A DNA stretch of 39,447 nt. It comes from Sphingopyxis sp. (GTDB lineage Bacteria; Pseudomonadota; Alphaproteobacteria; Sphingomonadales; Sphingomonadaceae). Location: positions 1 to 39,447 of the forward strand of contig JAEMRT010000041.1 of the NCBI GenBank assembly GCA_016463225.1. The letters are read 5' to 3'. Numbering within the stretch: the first letter of the stretch is position 1; each line of letters starts with the position of its first letter. The notes beneath the pieces are model-generated. The model saw nothing but the letters and a program-made list of their open reading frames with translations, did not search any database and was not told the DNA's origin. Below are positions 8,783-17,896 of the stretch, one piece after another. The position numbers and the translations under genes were made by a program.

Positions 8783-9796
8783 TCAATAGGCGCGCGCGAC
8801 GGCGAAGGCGACCGCCTCGGTCAGCGCCGCCTTCGCGTGGCTCGCGCGGAAGCCGCCGATTGCATCGACCGCCCGCTGACCATAATGCCGCGCGCGCGCC
8901 AGTGTGTCTTCGATCGTGCCATGCTTATGGAGCAGGCTGGTGGCATGCAGCAGGTCTTCGTCCGCGGTGCGATGGCCGGTGATCGCCAGCTTCCAGAAGT
9001 CGCGCTCCTCGGCATTACCGCGCGCATAAGCGAGGATGACGGGCAGCGTGACCTTGCCATCGCGGAAATCGTCGCCGACCCCCTTGCCCATCGTTTCGGC
9101 GTCCGAGACATAGTCAATCGCATCGTCGACGAGCTGGAAGGCGATGCCCAGATTGCGGCCATAGGCGTCGAGCGCGGCCTCGGTCGCCTCGTCGCGTTCG
9201 GCCACAACCGCGGCGATCTTGCACGCCGCGGCGAACAGCTCGGCAGTCTTGGCATTGATGATCGCCAGATACTGGTCCTCGCTCGTCTCGATGCGGCGCT
9301 GCGCCGACAGCTGGTTAACCTCGCCCTCCGCGATCACGGCCGAGGCGCGCGACAGGATCTTGAGCACCTTGAGCGAGCCGTCCTCGACCATCACCTCGAA
9401 CGCGCGGCTGAACAGGAAATCGCCGACCAGCACCGACGCGCTGTTGCCCCAGATCAGGTTGGCGGTTTTCCGCCCGCGGCGCAGGTCCGATTTGTCGACC
9501 ACATCGTCGTGCAGCAGCGTTGCGGTGTGGATAAACTCGACCGCCGCGGCCAGTTTGCAATGGCGCCGCCCCGGATAGTCGAGCAGCTTGCCGCACGCGA
9601 GCGTCAGCATCGGCCGCATCCGTTTGCCGCCTCCGGCGATCAGGTGGCCGGCGAGTTCGGGGATCAGCGGCACTTCGGATTGCATGCGGTCGAGAATGAC
9701 CGAATTCACCTCGTTCATGTCGGCGGCGACAAGCGCCATCATCGGGTCGAGCGAGGGGGACCGTTCGCCGTGGAGCTGGTGGATTTCGGCAGTCAT
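8783..9796 (-). CDS. ispB: Polyprenyl diphosphate synthase (octa-/decaprenyl type)
   Basis: 337 aa from the ATG at 9794-9796. It adds isopentenyl units to an allylic diphosphate to make the long side chain of ubiquinone. Both aspartate-rich motifs are present: LLHDDVVDKSDLRRG (first, DDxxD) and FQLVDDAIDY (second, DDxxD), with GGGKRMRPML upstream for diphosphate binding. The residues before the first motif are small or bulky in the pattern of long-chain synthases, and sphingomonads make Q-10, so decaprenyl is the likely product; chain length is inference. It heads the ispB-DUF1801-hrpB operon and is divergent from the chorismate mutase, with 104 bases between them. Confidence 0.93.
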   Translation of the reverse strand: MTAEIHQLHGERSPSLDPMMALVAADMNEVNSVILDRMQSEVPLIPELAGHLIAGGGKRMRPMLTLACGKLLDYPGRRHCKLAAAVEFIHTATLLHDDVVDKSDLRRGRKTANLIWGNSASVLVGDFLFSRAFEVMVEDGSLKVLKILSRASAVIAEGEVNQLSAQRRIETSEDQYLAIINAKTAELFAAACKIAAVVAERDEATEAALDAYGRNLGIAFQLVDDAIDYVSDAETMGKGVGDDFRDGKVTLPVILAYARGNAEERDFWKLAITGHRTADEDLLHATSLLHKHGTIEDTLARARHYGQRAVDAIGGFRASHAKAALTEAVAFAVARAY

Positions 9797-9900
9797 GATG
9801 CGGCGAGCCTTGGCCGCGCGGCCGCGATTTTGCAACGACTTTCGGCTTGCCAGCGCCCCCCGCGCGGTGCCAAGCGTGCCGCACGCAAAAGGAGCCGCGC

Positions 9901-10185
9901 ATGGACGACCAACTGAGCCGCTTTCGCCAGAGCATCGACAATATCGACGCGGCGCTCGTCTATATGCTGGCCGAGCGATTCAAGGTCACCAAGGCGGTCG
10001 GCGAGCTCAAAGCGCGCGACGGCCTGCCCCCCGCCGACCCGGGCCGCGAGGAGCGGCAGATCGAACGGCTGCGCGAACTGGCGCGTGACGCCGACCTCGA
10101 TCCCGAATTCAGCGAGAAATTCCTTAGGTTCATCATCGAAGAGGTGATCCGCCATCATCAACAGGTACGCGAGGCGGGCGCATGA
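9901..10185 (+). CDS. Chorismate mutase (AroQ type)
   Basis: 94 aa, all-helical AroQ monofunctional chorismate mutase. It converts chorismate to prephenate for phenylalanine and tyrosine. Visible: RFRQSIDNIDAALVYMLAERF with the first conserved arginine, then the TKAVGELKARDGLPPADPGREE segment carrying the active-site lysine and arginines, and the C-terminal helix FLRFIIEEVIRHHQ. AAGGAG lies 6 bases before the ATG at 9901. It overlaps the next gene by 4 bases (ATGA). A second chorismate mutase-like gene is at 26630-26944 in this window. Confidence 0.93.
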   Translation: MDDQLSRFRQSIDNIDAALVYMLAERFKVTKAVGELKARDGLPPADPGREERQIERLRELARDADLDPEFSEKFLRFIIEEVIRHHQQVREAGA

Positions 10186-10877
10186 GTGCGGCCCATCCCG
10201 TTTTCGCCCGCTGGCCCGCGCAGTACCCCGACCGGCTTCAGCTCTTTTCAGCCCCGACGCCGAATGGCGTAAAAGCGGGGATCATGCTCGAGGAAACAGG
10301 GCTGCCCTATGAGGCGCACCGCATCGACATCATGGCGAACGAAAGCCACGATCCCGCCTTCCTCGCGCTCAATCCGAACGGCAAGATTCCGGCGATCTAC
10401 GATCCCGAGGGTCCGAGTGGAAAACCGCTGGCGCTGTTCGAATCGGGCGCGATCCTGCTCTATCTCGCCGACAAGAGCGGGCAGTTTCTGTCGGCAGATC
10501 CGAACACGCGATATGAGACGATCCAGTGGGTGATGTGGCAGATGGGCGGCGTCGGCCCGATGTTCGGCCAGCTCGGCTTCTTCCACAAATTTGCGGGGCG
10601 CGAATATGAGGACAAGCGCCCGCGCGACCGATATGCGGCGGAATCGGCACGACTGCTGGGCGTCCTCGACGCGCAGCTGGCCGGTCGGTCGTGGATCATG
10701 GGCGACGAATACAGCATCGCCGACATTTCGCTGCTCGGCTGGGTGCGCAATCTGATCGGCTTTTATGAAGCCGCCGAGATTGTCGGCTTCGACCGATTTA
10801 CCCAGGTGCAGCGCTGGCTGGACGCGGGACTGGCGCGACCGGCGGTGCAGCGGGGACTGACGGTCACCGCGGCCTGA
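10182..10877 (+). CDS. Glutathione S-transferase, Nu-class-like
   Basis: 231 aa. N-terminal thioredoxin-like domain: LQLFSAPTPNGVKAGIMLEE, LNPNGKIPAIYDPEG with the cis-proline, and LFESGAILLYLADKSG that binds the glutathione gamma-glutamyl part. C-terminal helical domain from about 95, with MGDEYSIADISLLGWV. The TPNG motif in place of a catalytic tyrosine, and overall pattern, resemble YfcG/YghU (Nu class), which act as disulfide-bond reductases. Substrate unknown. Start ATG overlaps the chorismate mutase stop by 4 bases, so both are likely co-transcribed. Confidence 0.93.
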   Translation: MSAAHPVFARWPAQYPDRLQLFSAPTPNGVKAGIMLEETGLPYEAHRIDIMANESHDPAFLALNPNGKIPAIYDPEGPSGKPLALFESGAILLYLADKSGQFLSADPNTRYETIQWVMWQMGGVGPMFGQLGFFHKFAGREYEDKRPRDRYAAESARLLGVLDAQLAGRSWIMGDEYSIADISLLGWVRNLIGFYEAAEIVGFDRFTQVQRWLDAGLARPAVQRGLTVTAA

Positions 10878-10912
10878 GGCCGCTCTAACTGGCACTCGCC
10901 AGCCGGGAAACC

Positions 10913-10936
10913 CGGGGTGAGCGCAAGCCCACCCCG
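10913..10936. terminator. Hairpin between convergent gst and ompA-like genes
   Basis: CGGGGTG (10913-10919) pairs with CACCCCG (10930-10936) across a 10-base loop. It lies between two convergent stop codons. There is no clear T-run on either side, so it may be a weak or factor-assisted bidirectional terminator. Confidence 0.4.
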
Positions 10937-10942
10937 AGCGCC

Positions 10943-11860
10943 TTAGATTCCGTCGGCAGCCTTGCTGACGAGAATGTTCACCGCCACGCGGCGATTTTGG
11001 GCCTTGCCTTCAGGCGTGCTATTGTCAGCCGCCGGGTCGGCTTCGGCCATGCCGGTGGGAGTCAGCATCCGATAGGGCTTCCAGCCGCAAGCCTGCTGCA
11101 GATGGTTGACAACGCGGCTCGCTCGCTTTTCGCTCAGCACCTGATTGATTTCCTCGCTTCCGGTGGAATCGGTGTAACCAACGACGAGCAACAAGGCGTT
11201 GTCCATCCCCTCGGCGGAGTTTGCTGCGGTGCAGAGATCGGCTTTCGCCTGCTCGGACAACACCGCCTTGCCCGTGTCGAAGTTCACGTTCGTCGTGCCT
11301 TTGACATTATACTGATCGATATCGCCAACGCGGCTGCGCAATGCATCGGTTGCCGCAGTCTGTTCGCCAAAGCGCTGGTCGGTGCCGGTTTGGATCATCG
11401 ATGCGGTCCGCAGATCCTTGCTCTTGAGATCGATCTGCTTCGCGACCAGACCGCCATCCCACTGGAAGGTCTCGACGGTGACCGGCAGGCCGTTGAGCAG
11501 CGAAGCCGCCGCCAGCTTGTTGCTATTGAGGCCAAGGAAGCCACCCTTGGACTTGATCTTCGTGTAGTCGGCGATGGCGATCGTCGTGCTATTCCCGTCG
11601 GCGGTCCGAACTTGCATCCGGCCATCGCTCCGCTTCGCGATGATGCCCTCGACCTCTGGTCCCTTGGTCATCTCTTCCGGCGACGGCAGGGTGCCATAAA
11701 CCGTAGTCATGACTTCGCCGCCATCGGACGCTTCCTGCGGCTGTGCAGTCTCCGTCGCTGTCGATGTATCCTGCGTCTGTGCTGCGACAGTGGCTGTCGC
11801 GGTCCCGGCAAGCATGGCCAGCAGCAACAAGCGTCTCGGGGTGTTTGAAAAGGCACTCAT
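10943..11860 (-). CDS. OmpA family outer-membrane/periplasmic protein
   Basis: 305 aa. Signal peptide at 1-27 (RRLLLLAMLAGTATATVAAQ). Residues 55-150 form a beta-rich domain (EGIIAKRSDGRMQVRTADG, TVETFQWDGGLVAKQI) resembling DUF5666-like small barrels, not the usual OmpA eight-stranded barrel. The C-terminal 115 residues are an OmpA peptidoglycan-binding domain: VNFDTGKAVLSEQAKADL, VVGYTDSTGSEEIN, LSEKRASRVVNHL, and GMAEADPAADN...GKAQNRRVAVNI with the conserved aspartate and arginine that bind diaminopimelate. GAAGGAG precedes the ATG. It probably attaches the envelope to peptidoglycan. It is downstream of the histidine kinase but 226 bases away. Confidence 0.88.
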   Translation of the reverse strand: MSAFSNTPRRLLLLAMLAGTATATVAAQTQDTSTATETAQPQEASDGGEVMTTVYGTLPSPEEMTKGPEVEGIIAKRSDGRMQVRTADGNSTTIAIADYTKIKSKGGFLGLNSNKLAAASLLNGLPVTVETFQWDGGLVAKQIDLKSKDLRTASMIQTGTDQRFGEQTAATDALRSRVGDIDQYNVKGTTNVNFDTGKAVLSEQAKADLCTAANSAEGMDNALLLVVGYTDSTGSEEINQVLSEKRASRVVNHLQQACGWKPYRMLTPTGMAEADPAADNSTPEGKAQNRRVAVNILVSKAADGI

Positions 11861-12012
11861 GACCCTACTCCTTCAATGAGCCGCCCCCGCGAATTCCCGT
11901 TGCCCCTTCTGGCAACTGGATAGGACCTGCAAGGTGGGACCGTCAGTTACGCCGACAATTCGAGCCGATTGTGCGGCGAGCCGATGTTGAGAGCTCCATA
12001 CGGGCGCCATTT

Positions 12013-12026
12013 CGGGCCTTCGCCCG
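12013..12026 (-). terminator. Possible terminator hairpin after the histidine kinase gene
   Basis: On the minus strand CGGGC-GAAG-GCCCG forms a 5-bp stem with a GAAG loop, about 60 bases downstream of the kinase stop. The tail (AAATGG) is not U-rich, so the call is weak. The rest of 11861-12086 shows only the upstream region of the OmpA gene. Confidence 0.25.
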
Positions 12027-12086
12027 GCTATGGCCGATGGCATTTGAGAGATACGCCCAACAGCCGCCCCCGCGCAGCGTTCGCGC

Positions 12087-13493
12087 CTAGCCCGCGGGCA
12101 GCCTGAGCCGCACCAGCAGCCCGCCCAGATCCTCGCTCTCTTCGAGTGCAATACTGCCACCATAGATTTCAGCGACGTCGCGCACGATCGCAAGGCCCAG
12201 CCCGGTTCCCGGCTTGCCGCTGTCGAGCCGGACGCCGCGATCGAAGATACGGGTCCGGTCGGCAGGTGAAATGCCGGCGCCGTCGTCCTCGACCAGAATT
12301 TCGGCCATTGCGCCGTCGCGCTGGATCGTGACGAAAACGCTACCGCCGCCATATTTGGCGGCATTTTCGAGCAGGTTGCCGACCAGTTCGTCAAGATCCT
12401 GGCGTTCGACCCGCGCGACCAATTGCTTGTCGCCCGCCGCGTCGAGCCGGACATTGGGATAGAGGAGCGCCACCGCGCGCGTCACGCTGTCGACGCTTTC
12501 GCGGACATTGGCGCGCGCCTGCGCAGCGCCGCGGCGCCCGACAGCGCGGGCGCGGGCGAGATGGTGCTCGACCTGTCGCTGCATCGTCGCCGCCTCGCGC
12601 CGCACCGTATCGGCGAGCGGCGATGTCTGGCTGGTCGCGCTGTTGAGCAGCACTGTTAGCGGGGTTTTCAGCGCATGCGCGAGATTGCCGGCGTGCAGCC
12701 GCGCTTCCTCGGCCTGTTTTTCATTGTGCGCGAGCAGCGCGTTGAGTTCGTCAACCATCGGCTGCACCTCGAGCGGCAGCGGTGCATCGACGCGCCGGTT
12801 CTGCCCGCCGCGCATCGCCGCGATCGCACGGCGGATATGGCGCAGCGGCCAAAGGCCGTAAAAGGTCTGGAGCGCGGCAAGAATGAGGAGGCCGAGGCCA
12901 AGCAGCGCCAGACTGGGGATCAGCGTGGCGCGCACCGCGCCGACCTGCGTGTCGAGCGCCTCGCGCGATTGGGCGATCTGGTAGCGCCAGCTGACCCGGC
13001 TTCCGGGCAGGATGACATTGCGTTCGAGCACGCGCAGCTCCTCGTCCGGGAACTGGTTGCTGTCATAAATATGGATTTCGTTGTCGATATGCGCGGTCGG
13101 TGCCTTGAGCGACCGTTCCCACAGCGAGCGCGAACGATAGGGTTCCTGCGCGCCGCCGCTGATCTGCCAATAGAGGCCGCTATAGGGTTCGAGGAACCGT
13201 TGGTCGCCGAGCGGTTCGACCAGCCGCACTTCGCCGTCGGGGCCGATTTCCGACGAACGGATCATCGCGATCAGCACATATTCGAGGCTGGAATCGAAAT
13301 TGCGCGTGATCGCGCCGGTCAGCACCCGGTCGAGCGCAAAGCCGCCGCCGATCAACAGCACCGAAATCCACAGCGCCGCGATCGCGATCATCCGCCGCGC
13401 CAGCGAGCCGGTGATGCGGCTGGTCAGCGCCGCCGGCTTTTCCGTCGGCTCGCGGGCTGTCACGCCGATCGCACTGGGCTCCATATCGGCCAT
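12087..13493 (-). CDS. Sensor histidine kinase (PhoQ/EnvZ-type)
   Basis: 468 aa. Membrane helix 1 at about 36-55, a periplasmic sensor region at 56-188, membrane helix 2 at about 190-212, then a HAMP-like segment and the dimerisation domain with the phosphorylated histidine H273 in LAHALKTPLTVL. The ATPase domain follows: N box DELVGNLLENAAKYGGG, G1 box VEDDGAGIS, F/G2 boxes RIFDRGVRLDSGKPGTGLGLAIVRD written across adjacent segments. The H-box with LKTPL is that of the PhoQ subgroup. The gene starts 11 bases after the response regulator stop, so they are a cognate pair. The signal is unknown. Confidence 0.94.
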   Translation of the reverse strand: MADMEPSAIGVTAREPTEKPAALTSRITGSLARRMIAIAALWISVLLIGGGFALDRVLTGAITRNFDSSLEYVLIAMIRSSEIGPDGEVRLVEPLGDQRFLEPYSGLYWQISGGAQEPYRSRSLWERSLKAPTAHIDNEIHIYDSNQFPDEELRVLERNVILPGSRVSWRYQIAQSREALDTQVGAVRATLIPSLALLGLGLLILAALQTFYGLWPLRHIRRAIAAMRGGQNRRVDAPLPLEVQPMVDELNALLAHNEKQAEEARLHAGNLAHALKTPLTVLLNSATSQTSPLADTVRREAATMQRQVEHHLARARAVGRRGAAQARANVRESVDSVTRAVALLYPNVRLDAAGDKQLVARVERQDLDELVGNLLENAAKYGGGSVFVTIQRDGAMAEILVEDDGAGISPADRTRIFDRGVRLDSGKPGTGLGLAIVRDVAEIYGGSIALEESEDLGGLLVRLRLPAG

Positions 13494-13504
13494 GGCCGAA
13501 GGGT

Positions 13505-14170
13505 TCAGCCCTGCGGATCGTCGAGCTGGTAACCCAGACCGCGGATCGTCGTAATGATGTCGGCGCCCAGTTTTTTGCGGATGCGGGTGACGAACACCTC
13601 GATCGTGTTGGAATCGCGATCGAAATCCTGATCGTAGATATGTTCGATCAACTCGGTGCGCGACACGACCTTGCCCTTGTGATGGAGCAGGTAGGACAGC
13701 AGCTTATATTCCTGCGCGGTCAGTTTCACCGCTTCACCAGCGAGCGTCACCCGACCCGAGCGCGTGTCGAGGCGCACCTGACCCGCGGTCAATTCGCTCG
13801 ACGCATTGCCCGCGGCGCGACGGATCAGCGCGCGCAGGCGAGCAATCAGTTCCTCGGTCTGGAACGGCTTGGCCAGATAATCGTCGGCGCCGGCATCCAG
13901 CCCCGCGACCTTGTCCGACCAGCTGTCGCGTGCGGTCAGCACGAGCACAGGAAAATTGCGCTTTTCGCGGCGCCAGCGGTCGAGCACGGTCAACCCGTCG
14001 ATCTCGGGCAGTCCGAGGTCGAGAATCGCGGCGTCGTAATTTTCGGTCGAGCCGAGGAAATGGCCGTCCTCGCCATCGGTCGCCAGATCGACGGCATAGC
14101 CCGTCGCTTCCAGCGTCGCCTTCAGCTGCGGGCCCAGCGTGGGTTCGTCTTCGACAATCAAGATCCGCAT
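13505..14170 (-). CDS. OmpR/PhoP-family response regulator
   Basis: 221 aa, typical length. Receiver domain 1-118 with acidic pair ED near residue 7, phosphorylated aspartate D51 in ILDLGLPEIDG, threonine in VLTARD and lysine K101 in LAKPF. DNA-binding winged helix from about 127, with LTAQEYKLLSYLLHHKGKVV and the recognition region RDSNTIEVFVTRIRKKLG. It would be phosphorylated by the adjacent kinase and bind direct repeats at target promoters. It lies 117 bases after the PepSY gene, which may be part of the same transcript. Confidence 0.95.
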   Translation of the reverse strand: MRILIVEDEPTLGPQLKATLEATGYAVDLATDGEDGHFLGSTENYDAAILDLGLPEIDGLTVLDRWRREKRNFPVLVLTARDSWSDKVAGLDAGADDYLAKPFQTEELIARLRALIRRAAGNASSELTAGQVRLDTRSGRVTLAGEAVKLTAQEYKLLSYLLHHKGKVVSRTELIEHIYDQDFDRDSNTIEVFVTRIRKKLGADIITTIRGLGYQLDDPQG

Positions 14171-14287
14171 TCGGACGCCTTTCCTTTGCTGGCCGGTGGA
14201 ACCGGTCGCATGTTTCGACTGTGTATCAAGTCCGAACGATCATCGCAAAATGTCGTTGCGTCCGGATCTTCAGCATTTTTGAGATTG

Positions 14288-14596
14288 TCAGGGTTTACGA
14301 CCGACGATCCGGCCGGTGCGGGCATCGACATAAACGACGACGACCTGACTGCCGTCCATGAATTTCAGCGCATAGATCATGCGTCCCGCGTCGAACTGCG
14401 GCCCGCCAAGATAGGTCATATCGCTATACGGCGCGCGCGAACGGACATCGGCGATCAGCCGGTTGAGCGGGATGACCTGCCCCTGCGCCGCCGCCTCGCG
14501 CAAATTATCCTGATCGCGATCGCCGCGCGCGACCGCAGGGGCCGCTGCGGAAAGCAGCAGGGCCGGGATGAGCAAGAAGGTCAGAGTGCGGATCAT
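14288..14596 (-). CDS. PepSY-domain exported protein
   Basis: 102 aa. Signal peptide at 1-23 (FLLIPALLLSAAAPAVA). The mature part is a single PepSY-like domain ending in VVYVDARTGRIVGRK, the typical terminal strand-turn of this family. PepSY proteins are periplasmic and are often encoded next to PhoP/PhoQ-type two-component systems, as here, where they are proposed to modulate sensing or protease activity. No lipobox. It is upstream of the response regulator on the same strand. Confidence 0.8.
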   Translation of the reverse strand: MIRTLTFLLIPALLLSAAAPAVARGDRDQDNLREAAAQGQVIPLNRLIADVRSRAPYSDMTYLGGPQFDAGRMIYALKFMDGSQVVVVYVDARTGRIVGRKP

Positions 14597-14684
14597 GGCC
14601 GTCTCTCTAATGCAAAGGCATTGAATAGGCGATGAATGGTCCGGTCAGCTCCCGTTTCGCTTGCGCGTCGGGCCAACCGGGCCA

Positions 14685-14759
14685 TGGTGGGCGCGGCAGG
14701 GATTGAACCTGCGACCCCACCCGTGTGAAGGGTGTGCTCTACCACTGAGCTACGCGCCC
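14685..14759 (-). tRNA. tRNA-Val (anticodon CAC)
   Basis: On the minus strand the cloverleaf starts GGGCGCG (14753-14759), D-arm GCTC-AGTGGTA-GAGC, anticodon stem CACCC with loop TTCACAC (anticodon CAC, reading GUG valine), T-arm GCAGG-TTCAATC-CCTGC, and acceptor CGCGCCC. Discriminator A is followed by an encoded CCA (14685-14687). Confidence 0.97.
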
Positions 14760-14882
14760 GTCCGGATGCGACCAAATGGCCGACGCCCGAAAGCCGGACG
14801 TCCATAGCCGCTGCACCGATGATTGCAACGGCGATTTCGCCGAAACCATCGCATGCTTCGAAACCATCGTGCCGATGCAAAT

Positions 14883-14908
14883 CAGGCCGCAGCTTGCGCT
14901 GCGGCCTG
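14883..14908 (-). terminator. Rho-independent-type terminator of the HU gene
   Basis: A perfect 11-bp stem CAGGCCGCAGC / GCTGCGGCCTG with a four-base loop, about 29 bases past the HU stop. On the minus strand it is followed by ATTTGC, a short U-tract. Confidence 0.75.
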
Positions 14909-14936
14909 AAATATTCTCACCCAAAGGGTCCGTCAA

Positions 14937-15209
14937 TCAGTTGACCGCGTCCTTGAGGGCCTTGCCGGCCTTGAACTTGGGCTGGTTCGATGCCGCGATG
15001 GTCATCGTTTCGCCGGTGCGCGGGTTGCGACCGGTCGATGCCTTGCGCTTGCTGACTGCAAAAGTGCCGAAACCAACGAGACGAACTTCGCCACCCTTTT
15101 TGAGCGAACCCGTGATCGCTTCAAAAACGGCTTCGACGGCTTTGCTCGCATCGCCCTTGGTCAGGCCGCTCGAGTCAGCGACGGCGGCGATCAGGTCTTG
15201 TTTGTTCAT
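14937..15209 (-). CDS. hup: HU family DNA-binding protein
   Basis: 90 aa, the standard HU length. Starts MNKQDLIAAVA with GLTKGDASKAVEAVFEAI, then the beta-arm signature GFGTFAVSKRKASTGRNP with the intercalating proline region RNPRTGE, and KFKAGKALKDAVN at the end. It is a nucleoid protein that binds and bends DNA with little sequence preference. It lies downstream of lon on the same strand, as hupB follows lon in many proteobacteria, but has its own strong promoter and a terminator of its own. Confidence 0.97.
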   Translation of the reverse strand: MNKQDLIAAVADSSGLTKGDASKAVEAVFEAITGSLKKGGEVRLVGFGTFAVSKRKASTGRNPRTGETMTIAASNQPKFKAGKALKDAVN

Positions 15210-15268
15210 GCCTAAGGAACCCCTGCTTATGGTTGATTGAATGATTCATGGCCATGCCATGGCGCGTC

Positions 15269-15297
15269 ACTAACGCCGTTTCGCCCCACCTTGTCAA
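15269..15297 (-). promoter_or_regulatory. Probable sigma-70 promoter of the HU gene
   Basis: On the minus strand a consensus -35 TTGACA (15292-15297) is followed after 17 bases by GTTAGT (15269-15274), leaving a leader of about 50 bases to the HU start. The -35 is perfect; the -10 is moderate. Confidence 0.55.
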
Positions 15298-15312
15298 AGC
15301 AAAAAGGCTCAA

Positions 15313-15335
15313 AAACCGTCGCTAAACGACGATTT
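15313..15335 (-). terminator. Rho-independent terminator of lon
   Basis: On the minus strand AAATCGTCG-TTTAG-CGACGGTTT forms a 9-bp stem with one G-U pair and runs into TTTTTG. It lies about 40 bases after the lon stop and upstream of the HU promoter. Confidence 0.75.
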
Positions 15336-15376
15336 TGCGACGAAAAGCCGGGTTGCGAAGCGTCAATCAACCAGGG

Positions 15377-17773
15377 TCAGTGGCGAATCGTCGTCTCGGA
15401 GTCCGATCCGGGCGCCAGCGGCGGCGAAGCGGCGAGTTCGTCGGCCTCGGTCCACTCGATCGGGACGACCGGGCTGACCAGTGCCACCGCGAGCACCTCG
15501 TCGACATGGCTGACCGGAATGATCTTTAGCCCGGTCGTAATATTCGCCGGAATTTCGACCAGATCCTTCTCATTTTCTTCGGGGATGAGGACCGTGGTGA
15601 TGCCGCCGCGCAGTGCCGCGAGCAGTTTTTCCTTCAGGCCCCCGATCGCGAGCACACGGCCGCGCAGCGTCACTTCGCCGGTCATCGCGACATCGCGGCG
15701 TACCGCGATCCCGGTCAGCGTCGAAACCATCGCGGTGACCATGCCGACACCCGCTGACGGACCATCCTTTGGCACCGCGCCTTCGGGCAAGTGGATATGG
15801 ATGTCCTTGCGCGCAAACAGGCTAGGCTTGATGCCATAGCTTGGCGCGCGCGCCTTCACGAAGGACAGAGCGGCCTGCACAGATTCGGTCATCACTTCGC
15901 CCAGCTTGCCGGTGGTGCGAATCTGCCCTTTGCCCGACGCGGTGACCGCCTCGATCGTCAGCAATTCGCCGCCGACCTCGGTCCACGCCAGTCCGGTGAC
16001 GGCGCCGATCTGGTCCTCCAGATCGCCCATGCCATGGCGATATTTGCGCACCCCAGAAAACTCGTTGAGATTTTCCGACGTAACCGTGACGCTTTCCGCC
16101 TTGCCCTCGAGGATGCGGCGCAGCGCCTTGCGCGCCAACCGCGCAATCTCGCGTTCGAGCGTGCGGACGCCCGCCTCGCGGGTGTAATAGCGGATCAGAT
16201 CGCGCAGCCCTTCGTCGGTCAGCGTGAATTCGCCGTCCTTCAGCCCGTGCGCCTGGACCTGTTTGGCGATCAGGTGGAGCTTGGCGATCTCGACCTTCTC
16301 GTCCTCGGTATAACCTTCGAGCCGGATGATCTCCATGCGATCGAGCAGCGCCTGTGGCAGGTTGAGCGAATTGGCGGTGGTGACGAACATGATGTCGCTC
16401 AGGTCGACGTCGATTTCCAGATAATGATCCTGGAATTTGCCATTCTGTTCGGGGTCGAGCACTTCGAGCAGCGCCGACGCCGGATCGCCGCGGAAATCCT
16501 GGCCCAGCTTGTCGATCTCGTCGAGCAGGAACAGCGGGTTCATCGTGCCGGCCTTTTTGAGGTTCGTCACGATCTTGCCCGGCAGCGAGCCGATATAGGT
16601 GCGGCGGTGGCCGCGAATTTCGGCTTCGTCACGCACGCCGCCCAGCGACTGGCGGATGAACTCACGCCCGGTTGCCTTGGCGATCGATTTGCCAAGGCTG
16701 GTCTTGCCGACGCCCGGCGGGCCGACGAGGCAGAGGATCGGCCCCTTCAGCTTGTTGGTGCGCGCCTGTACTGCCAGATATTCGACGATCCGGTCCTTGA
16801 CCTTTTCGAGCGCATAATGGTCGTCGTCGAGGACGGCCTGCGCCGCGGCGATGTCTTTCTTCAGCTTCGACTTCTTGCCCCAGGGCAGGCCGATCAGCGT
16901 GTCGAGATAGTTGCGCACAACGGTCGCCTCGGCCGACATCGGCGCCATCGCGCGCAGCTTTTTCAGCTCGGCGTTCGCCTTGGCCTTGGCCTCCTTCGAC
17001 ATTTTCAGGCTGTCGATCTTGAGCTGCAACTCGGCCAGATCGTCGCCGCCCTCACCATTGTCGTTGCCCAGCTCGCGCTGGATCGCCTTGAGCTGCTCGT
17101 TCAGATAATATTCGCGCTGGCTCTTTTCCATCTGGCGCTTCACGCGGCCGCGGATCTTCTTTTCGACCTGCAGCACGCCAAGCTCGCCTTCCATGAAGGC
17201 GAACACCATTTCGAGCCGCTTCGATGGCGTATCTTCGACGAGTAGGGCCTGCTTGTCGGACACCTTGATGTTGAGATTGCCCGCGACCGAATCGGCGAGC
17301 CGCGAGGCGTCGTCGATCTGCGACAGCTGCACCGCGGTTTCGGCGGGCATCTTCTTGTTGAGCTTCGCGTAATTCTCGAACTGGTCGACCACCGAACGCA
17401 TCAGCGCCGCGGTATCCACGCTGTCGTCGACGGTGTCGGCCACCGGTTTGACGCTTGCCATCACCGTCTTGTCGTCGGTCGACAGCGCGAGCAGCTTGGC
17501 GCGCTCCTTGCCCTCGACAAGCACGCGAACGGTGCCGTCGGGCAGCTTGAGCAGCTGGAGCACGGTCGCGATCACGCCGACGTCATACAGGTCATCGCGC
17601 TGCGGATCGTCCTCGCCCGGATCGAGCTGCGCGACGAGGAAGATTTCCTTGTCTGATTCCATCGCGGTTTCGAGCGCCGCGACCGAACGGTCGCGGCCGA
17701 CGAACAGCGGCACGATCATATGCGGGAAAACGACGATGTCGCGCAGCGGCAAAAGCGGAAAAGATTGCGTCAT
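15377..17773 (-). CDS. lon: ATP-dependent endopeptidase Lon
   Basis: 798 aa, full-length LonA. N-terminal substrate-binding domain ([20 protein letters not shown]), a coiled-coil linker around 200-300, AAA+ module with Walker A GPPGVGKT at 351-358 and Walker [12 protein letters not shown], and the C-terminal protease domain with catalytic serine S673 in KDGPSAG and lysine K716 in GGLKEKLL. It degrades misfolded and regulatory proteins in the cytoplasm. Upstream on the minus strand a TATAAG (17815-17820) is the only obvious promoter element; a heat-shock sigma-32 promoter would be expected for lon but I cannot see a convincing -35. HU follows. Confidence 0.98.
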   Translation of the reverse strand: MTQSFPLLPLRDIVVFPHMIVPLFVGRDRSVAALETAMESDKEIFLVAQLDPGEDDPQRDDLYDVGVIATVLQLLKLPDGTVRVLVEGKERAKLLALSTDDKTVMASVKPVADTVDDSVDTAALMRSVVDQFENYAKLNKKMPAETAVQLSQIDDASRLADSVAGNLNIKVSDKQALLVEDTPSKRLEMVFAFMEGELGVLQVEKKIRGRVKRQMEKSQREYYLNEQLKAIQRELGNDNGEGGDDLAELQLKIDSLKMSKEAKAKANAELKKLRAMAPMSAEATVVRNYLDTLIGLPWGKKSKLKKDIAAAQAVLDDDHYALEKVKDRIVEYLAVQARTNKLKGPILCLVGPPGVGKTSLGKSIAKATGREFIRQSLGGVRDEAEIRGHRRTYIGSLPGKIVTNLKKAGTMNPLFLLDEIDKLGQDFRGDPASALLEVLDPEQNGKFQDHYLEIDVDLSDIMFVTTANSLNLPQALLDRMEIIRLEGYTEDEKVEIAKLHLIAKQVQAHGLKDGEFTLTDEGLRDLIRYYTREAGVRTLEREIARLARKALRRILEGKAESVTVTSENLNEFSGVRKYRHGMGDLEDQIGAVTGLAWTEVGGELLTIEAVTASGKGQIRTTGKLGEVMTESVQAALSFVKARAPSYGIKPSLFARKDIHIHLPEGAVPKDGPSAGVGMVTAMVSTLTGIAVRRDVAMTGEVTLRGRVLAIGGLKEKLLAALRGGITTVLIPEENEKDLVEIPANITTGLKIIPVSHVDEVLAVALVSPVVPIEWTEADELAASPPLAPGSDSETTIRH

Positions 17774-17896
17774 TACGGCTCCTGGACGGGCGTCACAACC
17801 GGACGCACGCCCTTCTTATAGGGTGTTGATCGCTAATATGGCGTAACTTGGCACGCATTCAATGTCGCTGCGGTGAACAGCGAGGGCGAAGCCAGC

